Counted from the stretch's first letter, positions 18,205-27,054 are shown. The stretch: 33,771 nucleotides of DNA from Actinomycetota bacterium (GCA_963169245.1 CAUJEC010000018.1:1-33771); one strand, 5' to 3'. Made by a program: numbers and translations. Notes: a model not told the origin generated them from the sequence alone.

Positions 18205-19685
18205 CCTATATCCCGATAGGCGACGCCGGTCTCGGACAGGGTCGAGTGCCAGTGACCACTGACCTGTGGATCTGCCTGTTCCATTCCGTGGTCGGAGATG
18301 ACCAGGAATGCGGTCTGGGCAAGGGACCCGGCCCGGTCGACTGCGGCCACGATCTCGCCGACCCTGCTGTCGCTGTCGATGATCGCCTGCATCGCCAGAT
18401 CTCCGTGGGGTCCGGAGCGGTGACCCGCCTCATCAGTCAGCGCGAGGCTGCACCACGTCAGAATTGGCAGTGGATTCCCAGCATCCTGGCCCCACGCGGC
18501 AATCGTTTGGTCCATACTCAGATGATCAACAGTCGAGTAGAACGCGTATTTCCCCTCCTGCGCCGCGACCGGGTTGACGTGACGACACTCAGATAGGTCA
18601 GGCAGGGCTCCCCCCGTACCCTCCCTGACCATCTCGAAGGTAGACATCGATGCACCTCGGTCACAGAACTCGAACGTCGCTGTCGTGTAGCCACCGGGCC
18701 GCTGTGTCGCGATCACCTCGAAGATCGTCTCAGTCCCCTCGGACAGATGCGAGGCCGACCAGAACATCTCCTCGAACGACAGCAGGTCAGGCACCTCGCC
18801 GGTAGACCGCTTGAGCCATGTGTGATGGAGAACACCGGAATGGCCAGGGTGTCGCCCCGTGATCTCTGCGGTGTGATTGGCAAGGGTCGCCGTAGGCAGC
18901 GATGCGACCATCCCGTGTTCCATCATCGAACCTGAATCGACCAGAGCCGACAGGTTCGGAGCATGGCCACTCACCATCACCTCGCGCAACAGGTTCGTGT
19001 TACAGCCATCGAGCAGGATCACCACCACGTGTGAGGCGCCGGAACCACTGAGTATGTGATCCAGAACACGACCGTCCTGTCCTCTCAGATGGCTGCCGTT
19101 GGAGTTAGGAGCCAGATCGAGGAGCGCAGCGATAGTCGGAGCTATGTCCACTGTCCGCTCGGCCGACGTGGTCACGGCCGACTGCCGGATCCCTGCACCT
19201 GATCCGATCATCAACGCCCGTGCCTGCACCACTCCCAGCGAACCGTGCTGACCGATATTGCCCTCCGGATCGAACTCTCCACTGCGACAGACATAGAGAT
19301 CAGGAGCATCGGGAGAGTCAAAGAACTGAGCGATGGACTCGAACGCGTTCGGGTACGTCTGGCTCGTCCCACCGTTCGCACCGGTCCGAATCCCGCCGGC
19401 TACGCCACTCGCTCTGTCGGCCTTCTCGGCCTCCAGCGATCCGATTGCAGAAATGGACTGCTCTGCCAGCGGATCGTTGCCACAAATCTCGGTCACCTCG
19501 AAGGACGAACCGAGGCCTTTGTGAGTCACCAGTGCGTCGGAACGTCGTCGCTCGAAGTTTACCGATCCGCTCGACGATGCGACCCGGTACTTGTCGACGC
19601 CGGGGCTGGAGAGAACCAGATCCACCTTGTCGCTCAGGTCAGAACTGACCAGTGCCTCCTCCAGAAGCCGGGCATCACGGTTCAT
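18180..19685 (-). CDS. Alkaline phosphatase-superfamily phosphodiesterase/nucleotide pyrophosphatase, two-part architecture
   Basis: I start at the ATG at 19685, giving 501 residues, because TAAGGT ends 7 bases upstream; the track's 19790 start adds 35 unconvincing residues. The C-terminal part (about 240-500) has the metal-site motifs: VVVILLDGCN, SLPTATLANHT with the candidate nucleophile threonine, LTDEAGHRSG, VISDHGMEQ and GHWHST. The N-terminal part (1-235) instead looks like the end of a phosphatase domain, with GQHGSLGVVQARALMIGSG and RTVDIAPTIAALL. The normal order thus seems inverted. I recall similar actinobacterial proteins with this order, so it is probably a family trait. No signal peptide is seen. 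The substrate is unknown. Confidence 0.8.
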   Translation of the reverse strand: MNRDARLLEEALVSSDLSDKVDLVLSSPGVDKYRVASSSGSVNFERRRSDALVTHKGLGSSFEVTEICGNDPLAEQSISAIGSLEAEKADRASGVAGGIRTGANGGTSQTYPNAFESIAQFFDSPDAPDLYVCRSGEFDPEGNIGQHGSLGVVQARALMIGSGAGIRQSAVTTSAERTVDIAPTIAALLDLAPNSNGSHLRGQDGRVLDHILSGSGASHVVVILLDGCNTNLLREVMVSGHAPNLSALVDSGSMMEHGMVASLPTATLANHTAEITGRHPGHSGVLHHTWLKRSTGEVPDLLSFEEMFWSASHLSEGTETIFEVIATQRPGGYTTATFEFCDRGASMSTFEMVREGTGGALPDLSECRHVNPVAAQEGKYAFYSTVDHLSMDQTIAAWGQDAGNPLPILTWCSLALTDEAGHRSGPHGDLAMQAIIDSDSRVGEIVAAVDRAGSLAQTAFLVISDHGMEQADPQVSGHWHSTLSETGVAYRDIGEGLIYLM

Positions 19686-19692
19686 GCCGCTC

Positions 19693-19698
19693 ACCTTA
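19693..19698 (-). promoter_or_regulatory. -10 hexamer TAAGGT, leaderless-type, for the phosphodiesterase gene
   Basis: On the minus strand TAAGGT ends 7 bases before the ATG at 19685. The overlapping AAGGTGAG could instead act as a ribosome site, so the reading is ambiguous. Confidence 0.35.
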
Positions 19699-19833
19699 CA
19701 GACACGACCACTCGCTCGCGACTCCACGCCACAGGCGACATGATTCACCGGCGGACCATCCGCGGCGAACCCAACCCGTGCGCAGAACACCTTGCAAAAC
19801 GCGCTTGTGAGCAGTTATTGCTATGCGAATCAA

Positions 19834-19865
19834 ATGTAATCTCGCCATCCGATACATGTAATCTC
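19834..19865 (+). promoter_or_regulatory. Direct repeats over the Rrf2 gene promoter, with -10 TAATCT
   Basis: ATGTAATCTC occurs at 19834-19843 and again at 19856-19865, 22 bp apart, about two helical turns. The second copy contains TAATCT (19859-19864), which ends 6 bases before the ATG at 19871. The first copy falls in the -35 region. This looks like an autoregulatory site. Confidence 0.5.
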
Positions 19866-19870
19866 CAAGT

Positions 19871-20302
19871 ATGCGACTAGAGGTCACCAGGAAGTCTGAC
19901 CTCGCCACCAAGGCGGTAATCGAACTCAACTCCCTCGGCCGAAAGACCAAGGCAGCCGAGCTCGCCAAGCGCGTGGGAACCACACCGGGGTTTCTCTCCC
20001 AGGTCCTCACACCACTGGTTGCGAGTGGCTGGGTACGTTCAGAGCCCGGTCCCACCGGCGGGTACTCGGTCATTGCGGACATGACCACGATCAGTGTCGT
20101 GGATGTCATCGAGGCTGTCGAGGGGCCCACGGATTCTGGCCGTTGCGTGCTCGAGGATCGCAGTTGTTCCGATGCGGCGCCGTGCGTCATGCACCATGCA
20201 TGGACCCGGGCCAGGAAGATGCTTCTCGACGATCTGCGTAAGATCCCGCTGTCCAAGCTCTCCTCCGAAGCGCTGGCCAAGGCCATCGACGTCAAGGCCT
20301 GA
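19871..20302 (+). CDS. Rrf2 family transcriptional regulator, probably Fe-S cluster-binding
   Basis: The product is 143 residues, normal for Rrf2. The winged helix occupies residues about 5-65, with TKAAELAKRVGTTPGFLSQVLTPLVASGWV and the family's GPTGGY turn. Three cysteines, C92, C99 and C105 (CX6CX5C), sit where IscR and NsrR hold their cluster, whose spacing is near CX5CX5C. This suggests sensing of Fe-S status, nitric oxide or redox. The C-terminal dimerisation helix follows. Direct repeats over its promoter suggest autoregulation. The Ric gene at 27091 would be a logical target, but the same repeat is not seen upstream of it. IscR-like or NsrR-like assignment cannot be settled. Confidence 0.88.
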   Translation: MRLEVTRKSDLATKAVIELNSLGRKTKAAELAKRVGTTPGFLSQVLTPLVASGWVRSEPGPTGGYSVIADMTTISVVDVIEAVEGPTDSGRCVLEDRSCSDAAPCVMHHAWTRARKMLLDDLRKIPLSKLSSEALAKAIDVKA

Positions 20303-20362
20303 CGGTCCCCCACTCGCTTCCGCGCTGATCAAGGCGTAACTGCGCTGCCAGACGGGGCCCGC

Positions 20363-22255
20363 TCAGGCGACCTCGGATGCCGGAGCACTGAACTGGGAGT
20401 TGTACAACTCGTAGTAGGCGCCCCTCGCCCCAAGCAGTTCGTCGTGGTTGCCCTGCTCCACTATCCGCCCGGATTCCATCACCAGAATTGTGTCGGCGTC
20501 ACGAATGGTCGAGAGCCGGTGTGCGATGACAAAACTCGTTCGGTTCGACCGCAGCGCGGCCATCGCCTCCTGAATGAGCACCTCGGTTCGGGTGTCAACC
20601 GAACTGGTGGCCTCGTCGAGGATCAGGATCGCAGGATCCGCAAGGAATGCACGAGCAATGGTCAGAAGTTGCTTCTCGCCCGCGCTCACGCTGCCGCCCT
20701 CGTCGTCAACAACTGTGTCGTAGCCCTCGGGCAGCGAACGGACATAGCGGTCCACGAAGGTCGCCTTGGATGCTGCGAGCACCTGCTCATCGGTCGCGTC
20801 GAGATTTCCGTACGCGATGTTGTCCCAGATGGTCCCAGTGAACATCCACGTGTCCTGGAGGACCATTCCGATCCGGGATCTCAGGTCACCTCTGGGCATC
20901 CGTGAGATGTCATGGCCATCGAGTCGGATCACTCCACCGTCGATGTCATAGAACCGCATGATTAGATTGACCAGCGTGGTCTTACCCGCGCCGGTGGGAC
21001 CAACGATCGCGATGGTCTGACCGGGTTCGGCAACCAACGAAAGGTCTTCGATCAATGGCTTGTCCGGCGTGTAGGAGAATGACACGCTGTCGAACTCGAC
21101 ACGACCGCTGGTCTCGGTCGCCACGACCTCGTCGTCCACATCAGGAGACTCCTCTGGGGCATCGAGTAGCTCGAAGACCCGCTCCACCGATGCCACACCT
21201 GACTGGAACACATTCGCCATCGAAGCCAACTGTGTCAGCGGCATGGTGAACTGGCGCGAATACTGGATGAACGCCTGTATGTCACCGATGGTCATGGCAC
21301 CGGCAGCAACCCTGAGCCCACCGACCACAGCGATGGCCACGAAGTTCAGGTTGCCGATGAACATCATCACCGGCTGAATGGTTCCCGAGAAGAACTGAGC
21401 GCCGAAGCTCGCCTTGAACAGCTTGTCGTTCTCCTCGGCAAAGCGTTCACGGGTGCGGTCGGTCTGACCGAACACCTTCATGAGCGAATGACCCGTGAAG
21501 GCCTCCTCCACTTGGGCATTCAGGTTTCCGGTGTGTTTCCACTGCGCAAGGAACCTGACCTTGGAACGCTTGGCGATCTGCTTGACCGAGGTCAACGACA
21601 CCGGGATGACGATCGCTGCGATGATCGCCAACGGCCACGAGATGTAGAACATCATTCCGAGCACGCCGACGATGGTCATGGTGGACGTGAGCATCTGGCT
21701 CAGTGTCTGTTGCAGGCTCTGTGAGACATTGTCGATGTCGTTGGTGACGCGGCTGAGCAGGTCGCCTCTGGGCTGCGAGTCGACATATTCGAGTGGCAGG
21801 CGATGAAGCTTTTCCTCGACCTCCTCACGCAGTTCCTGCATGGTCCGCTGAACGAGCGTCGCCAGCAGAAACGCCTGACCCCATGCAAGAACAGCAGAGA
21901 CCACATAGAGCCCGACCACGAAGGCCAACAGGCGGTGGAGCCGGGGGAAGTCGATCCCCGTTCCGGAAATGAACCCCTCGACCACGATGTTGGTTGCGTT
22001 GCCGAGGAGCTTCGGCCCGACGACCGTGAGCGACACGCTCGCCACCGCCATGACCAACACGACCAGCACCTGGTTTCGATGCGGTCGCAACAGCCGCAAC
22101 AGTCTGGCGGTCGAGGTCTTGAAGTCCTTGGACTTCTCCGCTGGCATACCAGCAGCCGACCAACGGTTCGAGTGCGAACGCAGGTCCTCTGGACGTGCCT
22201 TCGGCGCTTCGTCCATAGACGCCGGTTCGCTCGGGGTGGTCTCCTCGGCGCTCAT
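20363..22255 (-). CDS. ABC exporter half-transporter, catalytic subunit of a heterodimer
   Basis: The start is placed at the ATG at 22255, whose ATGA overlaps the stop of the upstream partner gene; the product is 630 residues. An acidic start of about 40 residues precedes the six-helix exporter domain (about 60-370). The nucleotide-binding domain has GPTGAGKTT, Q-loop VLQDTWMF, signature VSAGEKQLLTIARAFL, Walker B ILILDEATSSVD with the catalytic glutamate, and the switch histidine in VIAHRLST. It therefore provides the competent catalytic residues. The layout and wording are like TM288/EfrD-type subunits. Lipids, peptides or drugs are typical substrates; none can be named here. Confidence 0.93.
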   Translation of the reverse strand: MSAEETTPSEPASMDEAPKARPEDLRSHSNRWSAAGMPAEKSKDFKTSTARLLRLLRPHRNQVLVVLVMAVASVSLTVVGPKLLGNATNIVVEGFISGTGIDFPRLHRLLAFVVGLYVVSAVLAWGQAFLLATLVQRTMQELREEVEEKLHRLPLEYVDSQPRGDLLSRVTNDIDNVSQSLQQTLSQMLTSTMTIVGVLGMMFYISWPLAIIAAIVIPVSLTSVKQIAKRSKVRFLAQWKHTGNLNAQVEEAFTGHSLMKVFGQTDRTRERFAEENDKLFKASFGAQFFSGTIQPVMMFIGNLNFVAIAVVGGLRVAAGAMTIGDIQAFIQYSRQFTMPLTQLASMANVFQSGVASVERVFELLDAPEESPDVDDEVVATETSGRVEFDSVSFSYTPDKPLIEDLSLVAEPGQTIAIVGPTGAGKTTLVNLIMRFYDIDGGVIRLDGHDISRMPRGDLRSRIGMVLQDTWMFTGTIWDNIAYGNLDATDEQVLAASKATFVDRYVRSLPEGYDTVVDDEGGSVSAGEKQLLTIARAFLADPAILILDEATSSVDTRTEVLIQEAMAALRSNRTSFVIAHRLSTIRDADTILVMESGRIVEQGNHDELLGARGAYYELYNSQFSAPASEVA

Positions 22256-23991
22256 GCCGCCGCCTGCGCCTTCTGGGACTCGACGATCTCGCGGTACGTC
22301 TCGCAACTCCGGAGCAACTCGTCGTGGCGGCCGAGTCCGACCTGGCGTCCGGCATCGATCACCAGGATCTGATCCGCGTCAGCAATGGTGGAGACCCTCT
22401 GCCCGACGATGATCGACACCGCATCGCTCACCACCGGCTTGAGCGCAGCGCGAAGTCGGGCATCGGTCGTCAGGTCGAGAGCGGAGAACGAGTCGTCGAA
22501 GAGATAGACCTGAGGCCTCTTGATCAACGCCCGGGCGATTGCCAGTCGCTGTCGCTGACCTCCGGAGACGCTGGTGCCGCCCTGGGTTATGAAGGTATCC
22601 AACTGATCGGGCATGGCCTCGACAAAGCCCTTGGCCTGAGCAGTTTCGAGTGTCGACCAGATTTCATCCGCAGAGGCATCCGGGTTGGAGAAATGGAGGT
22701 TCTCGGCCACCGTTCCTGAGAACAGGTAGGGCTTCTGGGGGACCAGGCCGACGGCTGCCCACAACTCCTCGGGGTCAAGTTCCTTCACGTCGACTCCGTT
22801 GATGAGCACCTGGCCACTCGTCGCGTCGAAAAGCCTGGGGACCAGGTTGACCAGCGTCGTTTTGCCGGCGCCGGTGCTACCGATGATGGCGAGGGTCTGA
22901 CCAGCATCGATACTGAAGTCGATATCGGTGAGTACCGGTAACTCGGCCCCCGGATAGGAGAATCCGACTCCACGGAACTCCAGTCGTGTCGGCCCCTGAC
23001 CCATGGGAGAAGGGCTGGCTGGAGCATGAACCGAGGCCTCGGTGTCGATCGCCTCGATGATGCGGTCCGCACACACCGCAGCACGCGGGATCATCACCAC
23101 GACAAAGGTCGCCATCATCACCGACATGAGAATCTGGACCAGATAGGTGAGAAAGGCGACGAGGGATCCGATGCCCATGTCGCCGGCGCCCACACGATCG
23201 GCCCCGAACCATACCGCAGCAACACTCGACGCGTTGAGGACGACCATCACCGTGGGGAACATGATCGCCATCAGATGGCCCGCACGAAGGGAGACATCGG
23301 TGAGTTCCTGATTGGCAGCCGAGAATCGCTGCCGCTCATGCGGCTCACGGACGAACGCTCGAACGACCCGCAGTCCGGTGATCTGCTCACGCAGCACCAA
23401 GTTCACCTTGTCGATGTACTCCTGCATCGCAGCGAACTGCGGCACAAGGCGCACCACGACCGAGCCGACGCTGAGCACCAGCACTGGCACGCTGACAACC
23501 AACAACAGAGACAGCGGCCCGTCCTCACGAACGGCCATGAACACACCGCCGATCATCATGATCGGCGCACCCACCAAGAGCGTGCACGCCATGACGACCA
23601 GGGTCTGGACCTGAGTGACATCGTTGGTGATTCGGGTAATCAACGAAGGAGCACCAAGGCGGGTGACCTCCTCGGCCGAATACGCCGTGACCGAGTCGAA
23701 GATCGCTCCTCTCACATCCCGACCGAATCCCATTGCGGCCCTTGCGCCGTAGTAGACCGCCACAATGTTGAACACGACCTGGACGAGGCTCACCAGCAGC
23801 ATCAGAGCCCCTGCTCTCCAGATATATGGAAGGTCGGGCTCGGGCTGGTGAAGCACTCCCTTGTCGATGACTCGGGCCGTGAGAGTCGGGAGGGTCAGGG
23901 CAGCGAATGTCTGCACTGTCTGCAGGGCGACGATTGCCAGAAGCGCGTTGCGATAAGGAGCGAGGTATTTACGAAGCAGACGGAGCAGCAT
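22252..23991 (-). CDS. ABC exporter half-transporter, degenerate subunit of a heterodimer
   Basis: The product is 579 residues: a six-helix exporter domain (about 15-310) and one nucleotide-binding domain. Walker A GSTGAGKTT, Q-loop LVPQKPYLF and signature VSGGQRQRLAIARAL are present. The Walker B ends in VYLFDDSFSALD, with aspartate in place of the catalytic glutamate, and the switch histidine is replaced by glutamine in VGQRVST. These two changes are typical of the degenerate subunit of TM287/288-like heterodimers. It is the first gene of a two-gene operon, coupled to the second by an ATGA overlap. It diverges from the acylase gene across 77 bp. Confidence 0.93.
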   Translation of the reverse strand: MLLRLLRKYLAPYRNALLAIVALQTVQTFAALTLPTLTARVIDKGVLHQPEPDLPYIWRAGALMLLVSLVQVVFNIVAVYYGARAAMGFGRDVRGAIFDSVTAYSAEEVTRLGAPSLITRITNDVTQVQTLVVMACTLLVGAPIMMIGGVFMAVREDGPLSLLLVVSVPVLVLSVGSVVVRLVPQFAAMQEYIDKVNLVLREQITGLRVVRAFVREPHERQRFSAANQELTDVSLRAGHLMAIMFPTVMVVLNASSVAAVWFGADRVGAGDMGIGSLVAFLTYLVQILMSVMMATFVVVMIPRAAVCADRIIEAIDTEASVHAPASPSPMGQGPTRLEFRGVGFSYPGAELPVLTDIDFSIDAGQTLAIIGSTGAGKTTLVNLVPRLFDATSGQVLINGVDVKELDPEELWAAVGLVPQKPYLFSGTVAENLHFSNPDASADEIWSTLETAQAKGFVEAMPDQLDTFITQGGTSVSGGQRQRLAIARALIKRPQVYLFDDSFSALDLTTDARLRAALKPVVSDAVSIIVGQRVSTIADADQILVIDAGRQVGLGRHDELLRSCETYREIVESQKAQAAA

Positions 23992-24055
23992 GAGGGATCT
24001 GGGTCAACCTACATGAGTGAACACTCAATAGCACGCCGGTCATCAGCGATAGTTG

Positions 24056-24061
24056 TAGCCT
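24056..24061 (+). promoter_or_regulatory. -10 hexamer TAGCCT, leaderless-type, for the acylase gene
   Basis: TAGCCT ends 7 bases before the ATG at 24069. No Shine-Dalgarno sequence is visible. Confidence 0.45.
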
Positions 24062-24068
24062 CGCCACC

Positions 24069-26720
24069 ATGATGCGCTTGCGTTTCCGACGATCATTCAG
24101 GGTACTGGCGTCAGCAGCCACGCTCGCTGTTGCGGCGACTTCGCTCGCCTCGTGCAGCGACCCTGTGGACTGGTCCGCTCCTCCCGACTCCGACACGACG
24201 ACCACGGGAAATGACGCAGAAATTGCCGACGGCAACTACAGGGCAACGATTCGCCGAACGGCCGACCGGGTCGCACATATCGAGGGATCGAGTCTGGCCA
24301 ACGCATCGTTCGGACAGGGTTGGGCGAGCTTCGAGGATCGGGCATGCGACCTCGCCGATCAGGTGGTTAAGGTCAACAGCGAGCGTTCACGATATCTGGG
24401 ACCCGGTGAGGACGACGTGAACCTGAACTCCGACTTCGCTTGGCTGACCGTGGGCATGCGCAAGATCGCCGAGGACGACTGGAAGACAACAACGAAGGAA
24501 ACCCGATCATTGTTCACGGCATATGTGTCGGGTTGGAACGCCGCATTGCGCGACACAGGGGCGGAGAACATCAAGGACTGGTGTGCTGGACAGCCCTGGG
24601 TGAAGGAACTCGAACCGGTCGACGTCTACACCTATGCGCGCTCGGTCGCAGTACTGGCCTCGAGCGGGGCGGTCATCAAGATGATCGGCACCGCTGCGCC
24701 TCCGGGTTCCGAGACACAACCCGCCACCGGCAGCGATACCGCTGGCACTGACACCGCCACAGCCACCACGACGACCACCCCGGCCACACCGGAATCCACG
24801 GGGTCCACAGCATCGGAGGAGGCTCTCGCCTCGCTCGCCTCAACCCGACGGAATCTCGGCTCCAACGGCTGGGCCGTCGGGCCCGAGCGTTCGGCCGACG
24901 CAAAGGGACTTCTGCTCGCCAACCCGCACTTCCCCTGGGAGGGTGAACTCCGCTTCTGGGAAGTCCACCTGAGCGTTCCCGGGAAGGTGAACATGTATGG
25001 CGTACAGCTATCGGGGATCCCCGGTATCGGCATTGGTTTCAACGAGCATTTCGGATGGACCCATACCGTCTCCGCAGGCAACCGCATGACGGCTTACACG
25101 CTCGACCTGGTCGATGGTTCGCCCACCACCTATAAGTACGGCGACGAGACACGACAGATGACATCTGAGACTCACACGATCAAGGTTCGTGGCGAGGACG
25201 GCAAACTCAGCGATCAGTCCCGGACGACTTGGCGCAGTCACTATGGCCCGATCCTCGACTTCCCAGGCATCGGTTGGAGCGCCGCTCAGGCCGTTACGAT
25301 GCGCGACGCCAACATCGACAACGATGAGTTCATCACCCAGTACATCGCCATGCTCAAGACTCGCGATCTCGATGGGCTGATCGCTCTCAACCGTCGCTAT
25401 ACAGGCGTTCCGCTCTTCAACACGATCGCTGTTTCCGACGACGGACGCGCCTGGTACGCGGATACTGCGGCGACGCCGAACCTGTCGAAGGAAGCCCAGG
25501 ACGCTTATCAGGCTTCGCTCGAGACCAACTTCCTTGTGAAGGCCGCATCGGAGAGCGGCGCAGTTCTCCTCGACGGTTCTGACCCCAAATTCGAATGGCA
25601 ACTCGTCGAAGGAGCTCGCGACCCCGGACTCGTCCCCTTCGACGAGATGCCTCAGGTCGAACGTTCCGACTATGTCTTCAACGCCAACGACTCGTTCTGG
25701 ATGCCCAACGCAACACACATGATCGAAGGCGACTATTCGATCCTGCACGGCCTGCAGCGCACCTCGCGTTCGCCCCGAACCCGTGAGAACGCGACCGTTC
25801 TCGAAAGCGCGGGCACCGACGGCCCGGCTGGAGAGGACCGCAAGTTCTCCTTCGCCGAATTCAAGGATGCCGCGCTTCTCAACCGTGGATTCACCTCTCG
25901 CACTCTCAAGGATGCCGTCGTCGAGCGGTGCACCGGCGCGGCCCCGGTTCAACTTGCTGAGCTGACCGATGAGGAGGACGGGACCCTGCCAGCCGCCTCG
26001 ATCGACGTGAGCGAGGCGTGCAACGTGCTTGGCGACTGGGACGGCAAGTACGACGTCGACAGCCGCGGACCGATCATATGGCGTGAGCTGATGGCGAAGT
26101 ACGAGGACTCCGATCTGCTCGACAAGGGTGCGCTCTGGGCCGATGCCTTCGACTACAAGCATCCTGTCGAAACCCCGTCGGGTCTCGCCGGGGGCGGTGG
26201 AGCTGAAGACCCGTTGCTGGCGAACCTCGCCCGTTCGGTTCAGGGCCTCGAGGCCGCCGGTCTCTCTGTGGACACTCCGCTGGGTAAGGGGCAGTTCTCC
26301 TATCGGAACGGGACCTTGGTACCGATCCACGGCGGCACTGGCTCCGACGGCACCACCAACGTAGTCGCCTGGTCAAGGAGCTTCTCGACCCTCGATCCGA
26401 TGCTCACTTCGCTCGAAGCCAAGCGAGTCACCCCCAAGACCGCCGCCATAAGGACGACCGGACTGGACATCAATGGCAAGGAGTTCTCGATGACCGGGTA
26501 CCCCGTCATCTTCGGAACATCGTTCCTGATGGCCCTTGAGTACACCGACAAGGGTCCAAAGGCCGAGACCTTCCTCTCCTATGGCAACACGGCGTCGCGC
26601 ACCGATCCCGACTATCGGGCAGCTACAAAGCGTTTCTCCGAAAAGAACTGGAAGAAGGCCAGCTTCTCGGAGTCCGACGTCCGCCGCAACGCCAAGTCAT
26701 CGAAGACGGTTACAGACTGA
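24069..26720 (+). CDS. Penicillin/acyl-homoserine-lactone acylase family lipoprotein (Ntn-hydrolase)
   Basis: The product is 883 residues. A Tat- or Sec-like N-terminus rich in Arg leads to the lipobox SLASC, with lipidated cysteine C29, so it should be anchored outside the cell membrane. Residues about 50-220 are the alpha chain. A Thr/Ala-rich spacer (about 215-260) precedes the self-cleavage site LGSNGWAVGPERS, with nucleophile S265. The beta chain follows, with LLANPHFPW, GFNEHFGWTHTVS, SHYGPI and FNANDSFW, all typical of the family. These enzymes cleave amides such as N-acyl homoserine lactones or beta-lactam side chains. Substrate cannot be read from sequence. It diverges from an ABC exporter operon. 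Confidence 0.9.
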   Translation: MMRLRFRRSFRVLASAATLAVAATSLASCSDPVDWSAPPDSDTTTTGNDAEIADGNYRATIRRTADRVAHIEGSSLANASFGQGWASFEDRACDLADQVVKVNSERSRYLGPGEDDVNLNSDFAWLTVGMRKIAEDDWKTTTKETRSLFTAYVSGWNAALRDTGAENIKDWCAGQPWVKELEPVDVYTYARSVAVLASSGAVIKMIGTAAPPGSETQPATGSDTAGTDTATATTTTTPATPESTGSTASEEALASLASTRRNLGSNGWAVGPERSADAKGLLLANPHFPWEGELRFWEVHLSVPGKVNMYGVQLSGIPGIGIGFNEHFGWTHTVSAGNRMTAYTLDLVDGSPTTYKYGDETRQMTSETHTIKVRGEDGKLSDQSRTTWRSHYGPILDFPGIGWSAAQAVTMRDANIDNDEFITQYIAMLKTRDLDGLIALNRRYTGVPLFNTIAVSDDGRAWYADTAATPNLSKEAQDAYQASLETNFLVKAASESGAVLLDGSDPKFEWQLVEGARDPGLVPFDEMPQVERSDYVFNANDSFWMPNATHMIEGDYSILHGLQRTSRSPRTRENATVLESAGTDGPAGEDRKFSFAEFKDAALLNRGFTSRTLKDAVVERCTGAAPVQLAELTDEEDGTLPAASIDVSEACNVLGDWDGKYDVDSRGPIIWRELMAKYEDSDLLDKGALWADAFDYKHPVETPSGLAGGGGAEDPLLANLARSVQGLEAAGLSVDTPLGKGQFSYRNGTLVPIHGGTGSDGTTNVVAWSRSFSTLDPMLTSLEAKRVTPKTAAIRTTGLDINGKEFSMTGYPVIFGTSFLMALEYTDKGPKAETFLSYGNTASRTDPDYRAATKRFSEKNWKKASFSESDVRRNAKSSKTVTD

Positions 26721-26967
26721 GCCGTTGGAGCCCGAGCGCGACTCCTCAGCCGCGATCTCCGACGGGTTCCGCCGGTCTGGCTGCTGGACCCGGCCGACTC
26801 GCGCCACCCCTGACAGGTCGGCCACGCCGTCTGCGGGCCCGCGGTCCGGTCCATTCACGAACCCCATTAGTTGGTTGCTGTTATCGCGGAGGGGTCGCGA
26901 TAACAACAACCAACTAGCGCTCGTCGGGCCCGACTGCGTCTGAAGTACCGCAGCCAACTCGACGCCG
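26721..26967. other. Intergenic region with no supported gene
   Basis: The gap between the acylase and ric holds a long inverted repeat and a GC-rich leader of about 145 bp. The ORFs listed across it (26697-26972 minus, 26536-26943 plus) show no family resemblance and run through the hairpin. I see no gene. Confidence 0.5.
26868..26916 (-). repeat. 21-bp inverted repeat with 7-base loop
   Basis: The arms 26868-26888 and 26896-26916 match at 20 of 21 positions, with loop GAGGGGT. The one mismatch (26878/26906) is C-A on the plus-strand RNA but a G-U wobble on the minus-strand RNA, where the stem would be unbroken. No T tract follows on either strand. It lies 148 bp past the acylase stop. Confidence 0.7.
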
Positions 26968-27048
26968 CTCAAAGTGCGTTCGGCCGAACGTGACCGATTA
27001 CCTGAAAGGTTCGCTTCACAACGCGCGTTAAATCATCTAGTCTCAAAC

Positions 27049-27054
27049 TATAGA
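27049..27054 (+). promoter_or_regulatory. Possible -10 (TATAGA) for ric
   Basis: The hexamer lies in an AT-rich patch 36 bp before the ATG, giving a short leader that holds the GGAG ribosome site. CTAG words flank it at 27037 and 27057. Weak evidence. Confidence 0.3.

Noticed and set aside
23026-24072. 348-residue plus-strand ORF across the exporter gene.
   Set aside because: It is His/Arg/Asp-rich with no family features and lies wholly antisense to a clear ABC exporter.
25008-26330. 440-residue minus-strand ORF antisense to the acylase gene.
   Set aside because: It has no recognisable domain and is a shadow of the strongly supported acylase on the other strand. High GC creates long open shadow frames.
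26697-26972. 91-residue minus-strand ORF in the acylase-ric gap.
   Set aside because: It runs through the 21-bp inverted repeat and into the acylase 3' end, and shows no family resemblance.
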